Notes: generated by a model from the letters alone, not told the origin. A stretch of DNA of 64,000 bases from UPXZ01 sp049840795 (GCA_049840795.1 JASGJK010000009.1:186001-250000), one strand, 5' to 3'. Shown: positions 36,630 to 45,784, counted from the first letter of the stretch. Program-made: numbers and translations.

Positions 36630-39600
36630 TTACCTTCCTGAGGTTTTCAAATCATTTAATATGGTAGAAACGTTTTTTCCTTTAGCCAAAGCTCTTTTGG
36701 CTCTCCAAATAACTATATCGTAACCAAGTGGTACAGCTACGTAAAGCGTAGAGTAAACTCCGAGGATGGTACCTATCAATAGTGCAAAGTTAAACCCACG
36801 AATGGTATCGCCTCCTAAGATAAAGATGGCAAGAAGTACAACAAATACACTCATAGAAGTACTAAAGGTTCTACTTAAAGTGTCGTTAAGGGCTTCGTTG
36901 ATAATCTCTTTTCTATCTCGTTTAGGATACAGTTTTATATTTTCACGGATACGGTCGAAAATAACCACGGTATCGTTTACGGAGAACCCGATATATGTCA
37001 ATATAGCAGCTATAAATGCTTGGTCAACTTCCATAGAGAATGGAAGTACACCCCATAGAGCGGCAAAGACACCCAAGATAATGATTACGTCGTGAGTTAC
37101 CGAAGCCAATGCTCCAACGGAGAATGAAATATCATTGAATCGAATTAAGATGTAAACAGATACTACCAACAATGCAAAAATAACAGCCCAGATAGCATCT
37201 ACTTTAATGTCGTCAGCAATGGTTGGTCCTACCTTTTGAGAGTTTACGATATTGTTGTTTTCAAATTCTTGTACGGTAGTATTTCCCAAGTAAGGTTTTA
37301 ATCCACTGTATAATTTGTTTACTATTTCGTTATCAACGCTTTCGCCGGTTTCTTCAATTTTGTACTTGGTAGAAATACGTACTTTGTCACCGGTAGAACC
37401 CATACTAATAACGTAAGTGGTAGCTCCATCAAATGTATCTTCCAATTTATTACGTAGTTCTTCGGCGCTTACTTTGTGAGCAAATTGAACGATGTAGTTA
37501 CGTCCACCACTGAAATCAATGCCAGGGTCTAATCCTCTTGTAGCCAAAGCAATAAGGCTTAATACCAACATCACTCCTGAAATAATGTAACCAATTTTAC
37601 GTTGACCGATAAAATCGAATTTGGTGTTTAAGAACCATTTTTCGGTGTATTTGGTAGTGAACGATACATCTTTCGCATTTTCTCTGTCGGCATAAATTTC
37701 AAGCATTAAACGTGTAAGGAACACAGAGGTTACAAACGAAGTTACAATACCGATAATCAATGTGGTTGCGAAACCAAGGATAGGACCTGTACCGAATATG
37801 AATAAGATGATACCGGTCAGCAAGGTTGTTACGTTGGCATCTATAATGGCTGAAATTGCATTCTTAAATCCATCTTGTATGGCTTTTTTCATCGTTTTAC
37901 CCGCCATCAACTCCTCTCGTACACGTTCATATATAAGTACGTTTCCATCTACCGCCATACCAAGGGTTAATACAATACCTGCGATACCCGGCAAGGTGAG
38001 TACGGCGCTAAACGATGCTAAAATACCCATTAGGAAAAATACGTTTACAAATAAGGCGATATCGGCAATCAAACCGGGTATAAGTCCGTAGTATAAAATC
38101 ATATACAGAAGCACTAATACAAAGGCAATTACAAACGACCAAAGTCCATTGTTAATTGCTTCTTTACCCAAGGTTGGTCCAACTACATCTTCCTGAATAA
38201 TGCGTGCAGGCGCTGGCATTTTTCCGGATTTCAAAACGTTTGCCAAGTCCTTCGCTTCTTCTGTGGTGAAGTGTCCGGTGATATTGGATTGTCCGCCTGT
38301 AATTTCATTTTGTACGGTAGGGTAGGAATAGATATAACCGTCCAATGCAATGGCGATTGATTTGCCAATATTATCTTTAGTCATTCTTGCCCATGTTTTT
38401 GCGCCTTCGGCATTCATACTCATACTTACTTCCGCATAGGCCGAATTTTGTCCAAAGTCATCACGTGCATCGGTTATTACGTTTCCTCCGAGCGGAGCGC
38501 GTTTGTCACGATTAGTGTATTTTATCGCTACAAGTTCATAAATAAGCGTTTTTTCGTTCACCGGTTTCACTGACCAACGGAGCCCCAAATTTGGTGGTAA
38601 CGCTTCTTGTACTTGTTTTATTCTAAGATATTTATTTACAGTAGCGGTGTCTCTTGCTTGTACATAACCGATTACCGGACCTCTTCCAATTTGTCCGTTT
38701 CTATCTGTATTAAGGGCTAAAACAGAGAGTAGCGGATTTTCTTTTCTGAACTTTTCAGCTTGTTTCAGTGAGTCAACGGCATTGTTTTTGCCGGCTACAT
38801 TTTTGTTGCCCAAGGCAGCTTTCAAACTATCGATTTTGCTTACGGCAGTTTCTTTCTTTTCTTCCGGTTTGGTTGCATTGGCAATAGTTTTGGTTGTGTC
38901 GGCAGTTTGCGTATTTTCACCTGCGTTTAGGGTGGCTGAAATCGTATTTGCCTGAACGATATTGTTGTAAATTTCTGAAAAATCATACGTTTCCCAAAAC
39001 TCAAGATTTGCAGAACCCTGAAGCAGTTTACGTACACGTTCAGGTTCTTTTACTCCCGGCAATGAAATAAGAATACGTCCGGTGCCTTCTAACTTTTGAA
39101 TATCAGGCTGTATCACCCCAAAACGGTCAATACGTGTACGAAGTACGTTGAATGAGTTGTTGATAGCGGCATTAAGTTCGCCGTGTAATACTTTTCTAAC
39201 CTCTTCGTTAGTAGAACTTAACGAAATGCGATCTTTAAGATTCAGTGTGCTAAAGATAGTTGAAAGCTTTACATTCGGGTCTATTTTTTTGTATGATTGG
39301 ATAAATAGATCCAAGTACGAAGTTCCGCTACTCTTTTTTTGAAGTTCAGATGCTTCAACTAAGGCTTTGTTGAAGTTGGGGTTAGCATTGTTATCGGATA
39401 ATGCGCGGAGAATATCGGGTTCCGAAATTTCCATTACCACGTTCATACCGCCTTTTAAGTCGAGTCCCAAACCTAATTGTTTTTCGCGAACCTGACGCAG
39501 TGTATAGCCTAAAAACACTTTTTCGGTGGAAATCGAATCTAAGTAATTATAATAAGCTCTTTCCTGCACTGATGATAGTACATTGCCTTTTTCGAGGTTT

Positions 39601-39767
39601 GAAAGTGCGGCATATTGTTTGGTACTTTTAAAGTTTTCTACTGCTTTTTGAGCTACCGTTTTTGCTTTGCTTTCGTAAATACTCGTTACAGCACTGAACG
39701 ATAAATAAAAAATACATACCAAGGTAAGCGCAATTGCAAAAATTCTTACAAGTCCTTTGTTTTGCAT
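36630..39767 (-). CDS. secDF: Protein translocase SecDF (fused)
   Basis: 1045 residues with SecD and SecF fused, as usual in Bacteroidota. SecD half: TM1 near the N-terminus, LGLGLDLKGGMNVVMEIS, the large periplasmic P1 domain with a low-complexity insertion (~285-345), then five helices around LPGIAGIVLTLGMAVDGNVLIYERVREEL. SecF half: DPGIDFSGGRNYIVQF and YIGFSVNDTVVIFDRIRENIK. It uses the proton gradient to pull proteins out of SecYEG and supplies T9SS cargo to the periplasm. The IS30 element lies 121 bp upstream of its start. Confidence 0.96.
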   Translation of the reverse strand: MQNKGLVRIFAIALTLVCIFYLSFSAVTSIYESKAKTVAQKAVENFKSTKQYAALSNLEKGNVLSSVQERAYYNYLDSISTEKVFLGYTLRQVREKQLGLGLDLKGGMNVVMEISEPDILRALSDNNANPNFNKALVEASELQKKSSGTSYLDLFIQSYKKIDPNVKLSTIFSTLNLKDRISLSSTNEEVRKVLHGELNAAINNSFNVLRTRIDRFGVIQPDIQKLEGTGRILISLPGVKEPERVRKLLQGSANLEFWETYDFSEIYNNIVQANTISATLNAGENTQTADTTKTIANATKPEEKKETAVSKIDSLKAALGNKNVAGKNNAVDSLKQAEKFRKENPLLSVLALNTDRNGQIGRGPVIGYVQARDTATVNKYLRIKQVQEALPPNLGLRWSVKPVNEKTLIYELVAIKYTNRDKRAPLGGNVITDARDDFGQNSAYAEVSMSMNAEGAKTWARMTKDNIGKSIAIALDGYIYSYPTVQNEITGGQSNITGHFTTEEAKDLANVLKSGKMPAPARIIQEDVVGPTLGKEAINNGLWSFVIAFVLVLLYMILYYGLIPGLIADIALFVNVFFLMGILASFSAVLTLPGIAGIVLTLGMAVDGNVLIYERVREELMAGKTMKKAIQDGFKNAISAIIDANVTTLLTGIILFIFGTGPILGFATTLIIGIVTSFVTSVFLTRLMLEIYADRENAKDVSFTTKYTEKWFLNTKFDFIGQRKIGYIISGVMLVLSLIALATRGLDPGIDFSGGRNYIVQFAHKVSAEELRNKLEDTFDGATTYVISMGSTGDKVRISTKYKIEETGESVDNEIVNKLYSGLKPYLGNTTVQEFENNNIVNSQKVGPTIADDIKVDAIWAVIFALLVVSVYILIRFNDISFSVGALASVTHDVIIILGVFAALWGVLPFSMEVDQAFIAAILTYIGFSVNDTVVIFDRIRENIKLYPKRDRKEIINEALNDTLSRTFSTSMSVFVVLLAIFILGGDTIRGFNFALLIGTILGVYSTLYVAVPLGYDIVIWRAKRALAKGKNVSTILNDLKTSGR

Positions 39768-39827
39768 AGAGAAATCTATTTAAATTTAAACAAATAATAT
39801 TACTTCGTAAATTTTGAAAAATGAGTG

Positions 39828-39835
39828 CAAATATA
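39828..39835 (-). promoter_or_regulatory. Bacteroidota -7 promoter element of secDF
   Basis: TATATTTG followed by CACT on the minus strand, the same context as the -7 element upstream of the propeller gene at 60953. It lies between the IS30 end and the secDF ATG, so the native promoter core survived insertion. Confidence 0.5.
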
Positions 39836-39889
39836 CGACTTTTTTTAATACTTGCATAAAAAAAATGAAAATCAGCCGAATTCGTAGTT

Positions 39890-40867
39890 TCAACCAGTGA
39901 ATGCAACTTTATTATTTTTCAAAGATAGGAAGAATATTTCTTTAGGTGAATGGAAATTTAGTTTTTCTCTTGGTCTGTTATTGATTTTGTATTGTATTTG
40001 TTTGATATACTGGTTATTAATGTTATCAAATTTTGTATGTTTTGGTATATATTGTCTAATTAGTTTGTTTGTGTTTTCAATCAATCCTTTTTCCCAAGAG
40101 GAATATGGGTGTGTAAAGAAAACTTTGGTATCCAGTTGTTTAGCTATGTTTTGGTGATCTGCGAACTCTGTCCCATTGTCCGCGGTAATAGTATGAACCT
40201 GTGCTTTGTCTGCGGTGAGCAATCTGACTACCACTTTGCTCAATTCTTTGGCATTTTTCCCCTGTTCAAGTTTTTCCATAAGCATAAATGCGGTTTTTCT
40301 TTCTACCATTGTAACAATAGCTCCCTGATTGTTTTCTCCCACAATGATATCTATTTCCCAATCTCCAAATCGTTCTTTATCATTGACAATTTGTGGTCGC
40401 AGGTCAATGGAAACTCGATTTTTTATGGGTATGTTTTTACCCACCGGACGTTTCCTGTGTTTGAGTTTATGTCTGGTGTGTTTGTAGAGTGTCCCGCCTT
40501 GCTGCTTGTCCCCGCGAATGATTTTATAGATGGTTTCGTGGCTGACAAAAGGCTTATTTTCAAGTTTTAATCTGCCTGTAATTTGTTGTGGCGATAAATC
40601 TTCTTGAATCATCGTAATGATTTCTTTTTTCACTACGGGCAACAGTTTACGAGGCTTTTTCATACGCTCTTTACGCACTTCTGCCATATCTTGTGCATAC
40701 CGGAAGGAGTATTTGCCTTTCAGATTGGCATTGCGTTTCAACTCCCGGCATATTACCGATTTATCTTTACCGATTGTCTTTGCAATCTGTGTTTGGCTGC
40801 AACCTTGCTTTAATAAGCAGGAAATTGCGTACCTTTGTTCTTGGGTTAAATGTACTTTTTTGCTCAT
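39890..40867 (-). CDS. IS30-family transposase
   Basis: 325 residues from the ATG at 40867 (MSKKVHLTQEQRYAI). N-terminal HTH (CSQTQIAKTIGKDKSVICRE), then the DDE core: Asp in FGDWEIDIIVG, Asp in HTITADNGTEFADH and Glu in KGLIENTNKLIRQY, the family C-terminus NNRPREKLNFHSPKE. Intact, so the element may be active. The stop codon falls inside the left inverted repeat. Confidence 0.95.
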   Translation of the reverse strand: MSKKVHLTQEQRYAISCLLKQGCSQTQIAKTIGKDKSVICRELKRNANLKGKYSFRYAQDMAEVRKERMKKPRKLLPVVKKEIITMIQEDLSPQQITGRLKLENKPFVSHETIYKIIRGDKQQGGTLYKHTRHKLKHRKRPVGKNIPIKNRVSIDLRPQIVNDKERFGDWEIDIIVGENNQGAIVTMVERKTAFMLMEKLEQGKNAKELSKVVVRLLTADKAQVHTITADNGTEFADHQNIAKQLDTKVFFTHPYSSWEKGLIENTNKLIRQYIPKHTKFDNINNQYIKQIQYKINNRPREKLNFHSPKEIFFLSLKNNKVAFTG

Positions 40868-40894
40868 ACAACTTAAAAGTAAGAAATTTTTCCT

Positions 40895-40930
40895 AAACAT
40901 CTTTCAGGGCATATGCCCTGAAAGATGTTT
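40895..40930. repeat. Perfect 36-nt palindrome in the IS30 leader
   Basis: Symmetric sequence centred on GGGCATATGCCC, with arms AAACATCTTTCAGGGCAT and its complement. It lies between the right inverted repeat and the transposase start. Probably an RNA hairpin blocking transcription that enters from outside, though DNA-binding is possible. Confidence 0.8.
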
Positions 40931-40980
40931 TTTCTTCTTGAAAGTTGCATTTCTTAGTTGAAATTAATATTTTTGAGATA

Positions 40981-42075
40981 TTATTTGGGAGCTATCTGAT
41001 AGAGATAAATTCCTACTGAGAGAAAAACGATATTGGGTAACCAAACGGCTAAAACGGTCGGCATAGTTCCACTAACAGCAAATGTGGAGGACAATGAAAT
41101 AAATAAAACGTATAATGAACTAAGCGCTAAACCAATACCGAGATTTAATCCCATTCCGCCGCGTACTTTTTTTGATGAAAGCGTAACGCCAATCAATGTC
41201 ATAATAATTACGGCAAGTGGCATTGAATATCGTCTGTAATATTTCGTCTTCAAATGCTTGGATGCTACCAATTCCTCGCTTTTTTTGCTTATGAAGATAA
41301 TTTCTTAATTCGATGAGAGACATTTGGGGCGCTTCTTTGGCAGTGATGAAAAGTTCCTCAGGCTGCACCGGAATTTTCAGATGAATAGTGTCACCTTTTT
41401 TTAGTGTTTCCCGCATACCATTAAAGTCTCGTTTTACATAATTACTTGCATGCCAGTTGTAAGCCGAATCCCACACAACATTTTCAGCAATGAGTCGAGA
41501 AATTAACGTTTTTTTATCGAACTTCTCCAATGAAAATTTGTAACCGGTATTGCTTGTTTCTTCAAATCTATCGATATACAGTATTGTTCCTTTAGATACT
41601 TCCATTTGGATGTTGTTTGCATCCTGTGTTTAAACTTCTCAACGTATTGATCTTCAAAGTTCAGTTTTATCTTTGTAGAATGCGGAATAACGAAAGCGCC
41701 CAGTATGAATGAAAACAAGGTAATAACGGTAGCTGATACCGCATAAGGAAGAAGTAGTCTTCTAAAGCTCACACCGCTGGCAAGAATGGCTACTATTTCA
41801 GTATTGTTAGCTAATTTTGAAGTGAAGAATATCACCGAAATGAATGTAAATAACGGTGTGAATAAATACGCGTAAAATGGTATAAAATTCAGGTAATAAT
41901 CGAATACGATGGCTTTCAAGGGCGCGTTATGTTCGTAAAAGTCGTCAATTTTTTCGGTGATGTCAAAAACTACTGCGATACTCAAAATAAGAACAATGGA
42001 AAAAAAGAATGTTCCTAAAAATTTTTTTATAATGTATGTGTCAATTCGTTTTAAACCTATTTTTTGATAGTCCAT
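40981..42075 (-). CDS. lptG: LptG/LptF-type LPS export permease, two frameshifts
   Basis: Six-helix YjgP/YjgQ permease of the Lpt lipopolysaccharide export ABC transporter: N-terminal RIDTYIIKKFLGTFFFSIVL, LASGVSFRRLLLPYAVSA, a periplasmic beta-jellyroll part, then MPLAVIIMTLIGVTLSSKK and two final helices. Two frame breaks: near 41624-41626 one base is missing (restoring DANNIQMEVSKGTILYIDRF), and at 41280-41286 seven T where six restore HKQKSEELVASKHLKTKYYRR. Apart from these the sequence is complete (~364 residues). Essential in most Gram-negatives, so sequencing error is the likely cause. LptG rather than LptF is a best guess. Confidence 0.83.
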
Positions 42076-42080
42076 ATTAG

Positions 42081-42108
42081 CGCCTCCAATTCCCTATAAG
42101 GGCAAATT
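42081..42108. repeat. Degenerate copy of the palindromic boundary repeat
   Basis: GCCTCCAATTCCCTATAAGG followed by GCAAATT resembles the family core with decayed arms; it begins 5 bp upstream of the lptG start codon. Confidence 0.5.
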
Positions 42109-42201
42109 AATGTATTTCTGTAGCGATTTTTCTATTTTAGTGTGTCGCAACGGAGTGTAGAATATATGCCTCCCGTCAACGTTCTTTAAAATAAATTCTG
42201 T

Positions 42202-43332
42202 TTACAATCGTCTTCCCAACCGATAAATCATCTCTTTTTTCCATACGGAAAAGTCTCCTTTTGCAATATGATTTCTGGCTTCCTCAACCAGCCATAAATA
42301 AAAAGCCAAATTGTGAATGGATGCAATTTGCATTGCCAATAATTCTTTGCTGACAAATAAGTGGCGTAAATACGCTTTGGTATATACTTTATCCACATAC
42401 GACGTGCCAAATTCATCTAACGGCGAAAAATCATTTTTCCACTTTTCGTTTCGCATATTCATAATGCCTTGCGAGGTAAAAAGCATGCCGTTGCGTCCGT
42501 TACGCGTAGGCATCACACAGTCAAACATATCCACACCGCGTTCAATTCCTTCCAAGATGTTGATAGGCGTACCTACACCCATCAAATAACGTGGTTTGTC
42601 TTTAGGTAATATCTCATTTACCACCTCAATCATCTCATACATTAGTTCGGTGGGCTCGCCTACTGCCAACCCGCCAATGGCGTTTCCCTCGCGGTTCTGC
42701 GAAGCAATAAATTCGGCAGACTGTTTTCTTAAATCCGTATAAACACAGCCTTGCACAATGGGAAAGTAGGTTTGTGAATATCCGTATTTTGGTTCCGTAT
42801 CATCAAAATGTTTTACGCCACGTTTCAGCCAACGATGTGTGAGTTCCATCGATTTTTTGGCGTAACCGTAATCGGCTGTTCCCGGTGTGCATTCATCAAG
42901 AGCCATTACGATGTCTGCTCCTATCGAACGCTGGATTTCAACAGCGCTTTCAGGGGTGAAAAGATGTTTGCTCCCGTCAATGTGCGAACGAAATGTGACA
43001 CCTTCTTCTTCCATTTTACGGTTTCCGGACAAAGAAAATACTTGAAAGCCTCCGCTATCGGTAAGAATTGGTCTGTCCCAACCATTAAATTTGTGTAATC
43101 CGCCTGCTTGTTCCAGAATGTGAGTTCCGGGACGTAGGTACAAATGGTATGTGTTGCCAAGGATTATTTGTGCCTTGATGTCGTCTCTTAATTCATGAAA
43201 ATGCACTGCTTTTACAGATGCTACGGTGCCCACGGGCATAAAAATAGGCGTTTTTATTTCGCCATGATCTGTTTTTATTAACCCTGCACGGGCATTACTG
43301 TTCGTATCGGTATGTTGAACTTCAAAAGTCAT
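42202..43332 (-). CDS. tgt: Queuine/preQ1 tRNA-ribosyltransferase
   Basis: 376 residues. TIM-barrel enzyme exchanging guanine 34 for preQ1 in tRNAs with GUN anticodons. Motifs: TPIFMPVGTVASVKAV, ILTDSGGFQVFSLSG (general-base Asp), GGLAVGEP, RYLMGVGTP and the nucleophile Asp in GVDMFDCVMPTRNGRNG. The region that usually holds the CxCxxC zinc ligands reads EFGTSYVDKVYTKAYLRHLF, with no Cys, though the later His in ASIHNLAFY remains. A GC-rich repeat abuts the start codon. Likely co-transcribed with lptG downstream. Confidence 0.93.
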   Translation of the reverse strand: MTFEVQHTDTNSNARAGLIKTDHGEIKTPIFMPVGTVASVKAVHFHELRDDIKAQIILGNTYHLYLRPGTHILEQAGGLHKFNGWDRPILTDSGGFQVFSLSGNRKMEEEGVTFRSHIDGSKHLFTPESAVEIQRSIGADIVMALDECTPGTADYGYAKKSMELTHRWLKRGVKHFDDTEPKYGYSQTYFPIVQGCVYTDLRKQSAEFIASQNREGNAIGGLAVGEPTELMYEMIEVVNEILPKDKPRYLMGVGTPINILEGIERGVDMFDCVMPTRNGRNGMLFTSQGIMNMRNEKWKNDFSPLDEFGTSYVDKVYTKAYLRHLFVSKELLAMQIASIHNLAFYLWLVEEARNHIAKGDFSVWKKEMIYRLGRRL

Positions 43333-43364
43333 TTTAGCCCCCTAACCCCCTAAAGGGGGAATTT
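43333..43364 (-). repeat. Palindromic boundary repeat before tgt
   Basis: Minus-strand AAATT, hairpin CCCCCTTTAGGGGG, then TTAGGGGGCTAAA and the tgt ATG. The G-rich flank ends four bases before the start codon. Confidence 0.85.
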
Positions 43365-43442
43365 AAAAAATGCACTAAGTATTAGCACAGTATATAAATA
43401 TTTAATTATTAAAAAAGATATTTCACGGAAAATTACCCTCAT

Positions 43443-43475
43443 AAGGTTCCTCCGTCAGCTGACGGATTAGGGAGT
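43443..43475. repeat. Variant palindromic repeat overlapping the hisH 3' end
   Basis: Perfect palindrome TCCGTCAGCTGACGGA (43451-43466) flanked by CTCCCTAA. The hisH stop codon TAA lies inside the CTCCCTAA flank, so the repeat supplies the end of the gene. Confidence 0.75.
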
Positions 43476-44057
43476 AAGTTTTATAAAATTCTCCAATATT
43501 TTCTGTCCGGCTTCGCCCGATTTTTCCGGATGAAACTGTGCGGCAAAGAAATTGTCTTTTTGAATAGCGGAACTGTATTCAAGTCCGTAATTAGTTAACG
43601 CAATGCTTTCGGCACATTTTTCGGCATAAAAGCTATGTACAAAATACATATATTCGTTTTCAGAAATACCTTTTAAGAGCGGTGATTTCAGTGAGTAAAT
43701 ATTTGTCCATCCGATTTGAGGAACTTTTAGTCCGGTTTCGGGGAAACGCTTTACTTTTAAATTAAAAATCCCTAAGCAATCGGTATTATTCTCTTCCGAA
43801 TGACTGCACATTAGTTGCATTCCAAGGGAAATCCCAAGTATCGGCTGTTTCAAATTTACAATTAACCGGTCTAATTTTTTATCTTTCAAATAGTGCATTG
43901 CAGACGATGCTTCTCCTACACCGGGAAAGATGATTTTATCTGATGAAAGAATTTTTTGAACATCATCTGTAACATTTGCTTCAATACCAATGCGTTGTAA
44001 TGCAAAGAGTACCGATTGAATATTGCCCGCGTTATATTTTATAATGGAAATTTTCAT
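43467..44057 (-). CDS. hisH: HisH-like glutaminase subunit of IGP synthase, catalytic Cys replaced by Ser
   Basis: 196 residues from the ATG at 44057 (MKISIIKYNAGNIQSV). The upstream in-frame extension lies in a repeat and is discounted. Class I glutaminase fold with the GVGEASSAM oxyanion region, and His and Glu of the triad in QFHPEKSGEAG. The nucleophile motif usually G-I-C-L-G-M reads GISLGMQ here: residue 77 is Ser (TCC, 43827-43829). HisH provides ammonia to HisF in histidine synthesis. No other his gene is nearby, so it is separated from any his operon. A single-base error (TGC to TCC) cannot be excluded. Confidence 0.85.
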   Translation of the reverse strand: MKISIIKYNAGNIQSVLFALQRIGIEANVTDDVQKILSSDKIIFPGVGEASSAMHYLKDKKLDRLIVNLKQPILGISLGMQLMCSHSEENNTDCLGIFNLKVKRFPETGLKVPQIGWTNIYSLKSPLLKGISENEYMYFVHSFYAEKCAESIALTNYGLEYSSAIQKDNFFAAQFHPEKSGEAGQKILENFIKLTP

Positions 44058-44063
44058 CAAATT

Positions 44064-44099
44064 AGACCTCACCCCAACCCTCTCCAAAGGAGAAGGAGT
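44064..44099 (-). repeat. Palindromic boundary repeat before hisH
   Basis: Minus-strand CTCCTTCTCCTTTGGAGAGG then GTTGGGGTGAGG, ending 6 bases before the hisH ATG. Same orientation as the araB and tgt copies. Confidence 0.78.
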
Positions 44100-44195
44100 G
44101 CGAAACATTAGTAATTTTTTATATTAATTTCAATACTTATTGCGGAATACTTTTTATTCACTCACTTATTCTCTCTTCGGTAAAATGAGGTGAAA

Positions 44196-44543
44196 TTATA
44201 TCTTATTGCTTGTTTGTGGAAAGACAATGGCAGGCTTGAACTCTTTGGCTTCTTCTATTTCCATAGAGGTAAATGCCATAATTATAACTATATCGCCAGG
44301 CTGAACCAAACTAGTTGATCAGCCCCATTAATACAAATAACGCCGGAGCTTCTTTCACCTTTTATAAACGTAAGTTTCGAACGTGTGCCATTATCGATGT
44401 TTATAATACTCTACTTTTTCATATTCGATGATATTAGCCGCTTCCATCAACTCTTCGTCAATGGTAATACTTCCAATATAATTCAAATTGGCTTCGGTTA
44501 CCGTAGCCCGATGAATTTTTGATTTTAAAACGGTTATATTCAG
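44196..44543 (-). CDS. panD: Aspartate 1-decarboxylase, heavily frameshifted
   Basis: Too broken to appear as one ORF, but the pieces are clear on the minus strand: TVLKSKIHRATVTEANLNYI with the GSITIDEEL self-cleavage site, then NIDNGTR, KGER, SGVICINGA, LVQPGDIVIIMAFTSMEIEE and a tail ending SNKI. PanD makes beta-alanine for pantothenate, matching panC next to it. At least four indels are needed, near 44401-44412, twice around 44360-44385 (to recover RFETYVIKG) and near 44310-44322. The first codon in frame with family length is CTG (44543), directly beside a repeat; the original ATG may be lost or misread. Either a poorly sequenced stretch or a decaying gene. Confidence 0.68.
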
Positions 44544-44545
44544 AT

Positions 44546-44914
44546 TCCGCCCCAACCCCCTAAGGGGGGATTTAGATGTGTTTTTTATCGCATTTATTTA
44601 AGAAAAGTTATCTTTTTGTTTTCCTTCATCAAATAGAATTTTATCTATTCATTACCGCCTTATTTCTTAGAGATTATATAAATTTAGAATATGATATGCT
44701 TAATATACAGCGGCTTTCAATTCTCCTGAATCCCCTTTCTCCAAAGGGGACTTTTTGCATTGTAAGTATTATTGGAGACATCCGTTCGTTGTACTCCGCA
44801 TTCCCCCTTTGAAAAGGAGGCAGGGGATTGATTTGCTTTTAACGGATTATCAATACTATAATCTTCTATTCTATTAATCTCTATTATTCCCACTTTAGGG
44901 TTAGGGGTAAATCC
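44546..44914. repeat. Cluster of palindromic boundary repeats between panC and panD
   Basis: Four copies in a 390-bp spacer with no gene: 44546-44572 (G-rich flank abutting panD), 44725-44756 (TCCCCTTTCTCCAAAGGGGA type), 44801-44831 (TTCCCCCTTTGAAAAGGAGG type) and 44889-44914 (flank facing the panC stop). The outer two have the same start/stop orientation as elsewhere; the inner two look like a second, nested element. Confidence 0.75.
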
Positions 44915-44933
44915 AATATTATCCTTATCAATC

Positions 44934-45751
44934 TTACTTCACCACAAAGTCCGCAATGCAACCTACAGCCTCTTTCCCCCATTTTTCGATACTTTGCAAT
45001 GTATTTCTATCCACAATGTCAAAATATTCAACCTTTAAAATTGGGAGCATTGTTTATTTGCTCCTTGACCCAAACTGTAAGTTCTTGCGGTGATTTTGAG
45101 GGAACAAAGGTACGACTTTCGGAGAGAACTTCGGATATTTTGGCTGCATTTTTACGTTGTTCGGGTGTTAAACGCTCATTACGACTGCTCATAGCCAATC
45201 CTGACGGTTCTCTAACAATGGAACAGTTGATGATTTTTACGGGAAACTTCATAATTTCTACCATTCGGTGGATAATGGCGAATTGCTGAAAGTCTTTAAG
45301 ACCGAAGTATGCTTTATCCGGCTGTACAAGATGAAATAACTTACTTACTACCTGCACTACGCCGTTGAAGTGCCCCGAACGAAATTTGCCTTCCATCACT
45401 TTGTCCATTCCTCCAAAGTCGAAACTGAAGGTGTTTTCCATCTCGTCTTTTGAGTACATTTCTTCAGGGGTAGGAGCAAAAACATAATTACAACCAACTT
45501 TTTGCAACATTTCTGCATCTTTTTCTACATTGCGCGGATATTTCTCCAAGTCGGTTTTGTTGTTGAATTGCGTAGGATTCACAAATACACTCACCACACA
45601 TATATCGTTTTCAGCCACACATTGTTTTACCAAGTGTCAAATGTCCTTCGTGTAAAGCGCCCATTGTAGGAACAAATCCGATAGAGGCGTTTGTATCTTT
45701 TTCTTTCTTAATGTAATCCTGAAGTTCTTTTTTGGATTGAATCAATTTCAT
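44934..45751 (-). CDS. panC: Pantothenate synthetase, two frameshifts
   Basis: From the ATG at 45751: MKLIQSKKELQDYIKKEK, then GFVPTMGALHEGHLTL (the HIGH-type ATP site), VSVFVNPTQFNNKTDLEKYP, GKFRSGHFNGVVQVVSKLF, YFGLKDFQQFAIIHRMV and the KMSKS-like AMSSRNERL. It ligates pantoate and beta-alanine. Frame breaks: one extra base at 45630-45631 (restoring LTLVKQCVAEND) and one in the TTTTAAA run at 45034-45040 (restoring KVEYFDIVDRNTLQSIEKWG to the stop at 44934). Corrected length about 272 residues. Upstream of panD, same strand. Confidence 0.87.
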
Positions 45752-45784
45752 CTTACGTCTTTTTCGTTGAACGATTTAAGGATA

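Larger units (their letters stand above)
39888..40963 (-). mobile_element. IS30-family insertion sequence, apparently complete
   Basis: 1076 bp bounded by 23-bp imperfect inverted repeats sharing TTTCAAC, six variable bases, ATGCAACTTT (39888-39910 and 40941-40963 in reverse). The single transposase gene ends inside the left repeat. No clear target duplication is visible. The element separates secDF from lptG, both minus-strand genes, with only 17 bp between the right end and the lptG stop codon. Confidence 0.85.

Noticed and set aside
39897..40961. Plus-strand open frames across the IS30 element
   Set aside because: Antisense to the transposase; the protein-level evidence is entirely on the minus strand.
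44058..44108. Longer N-terminus for HisH (through the repeat)
   Set aside because: The extra residues come from a palindromic repeat; the family starts at MKISIIKYNAGN.
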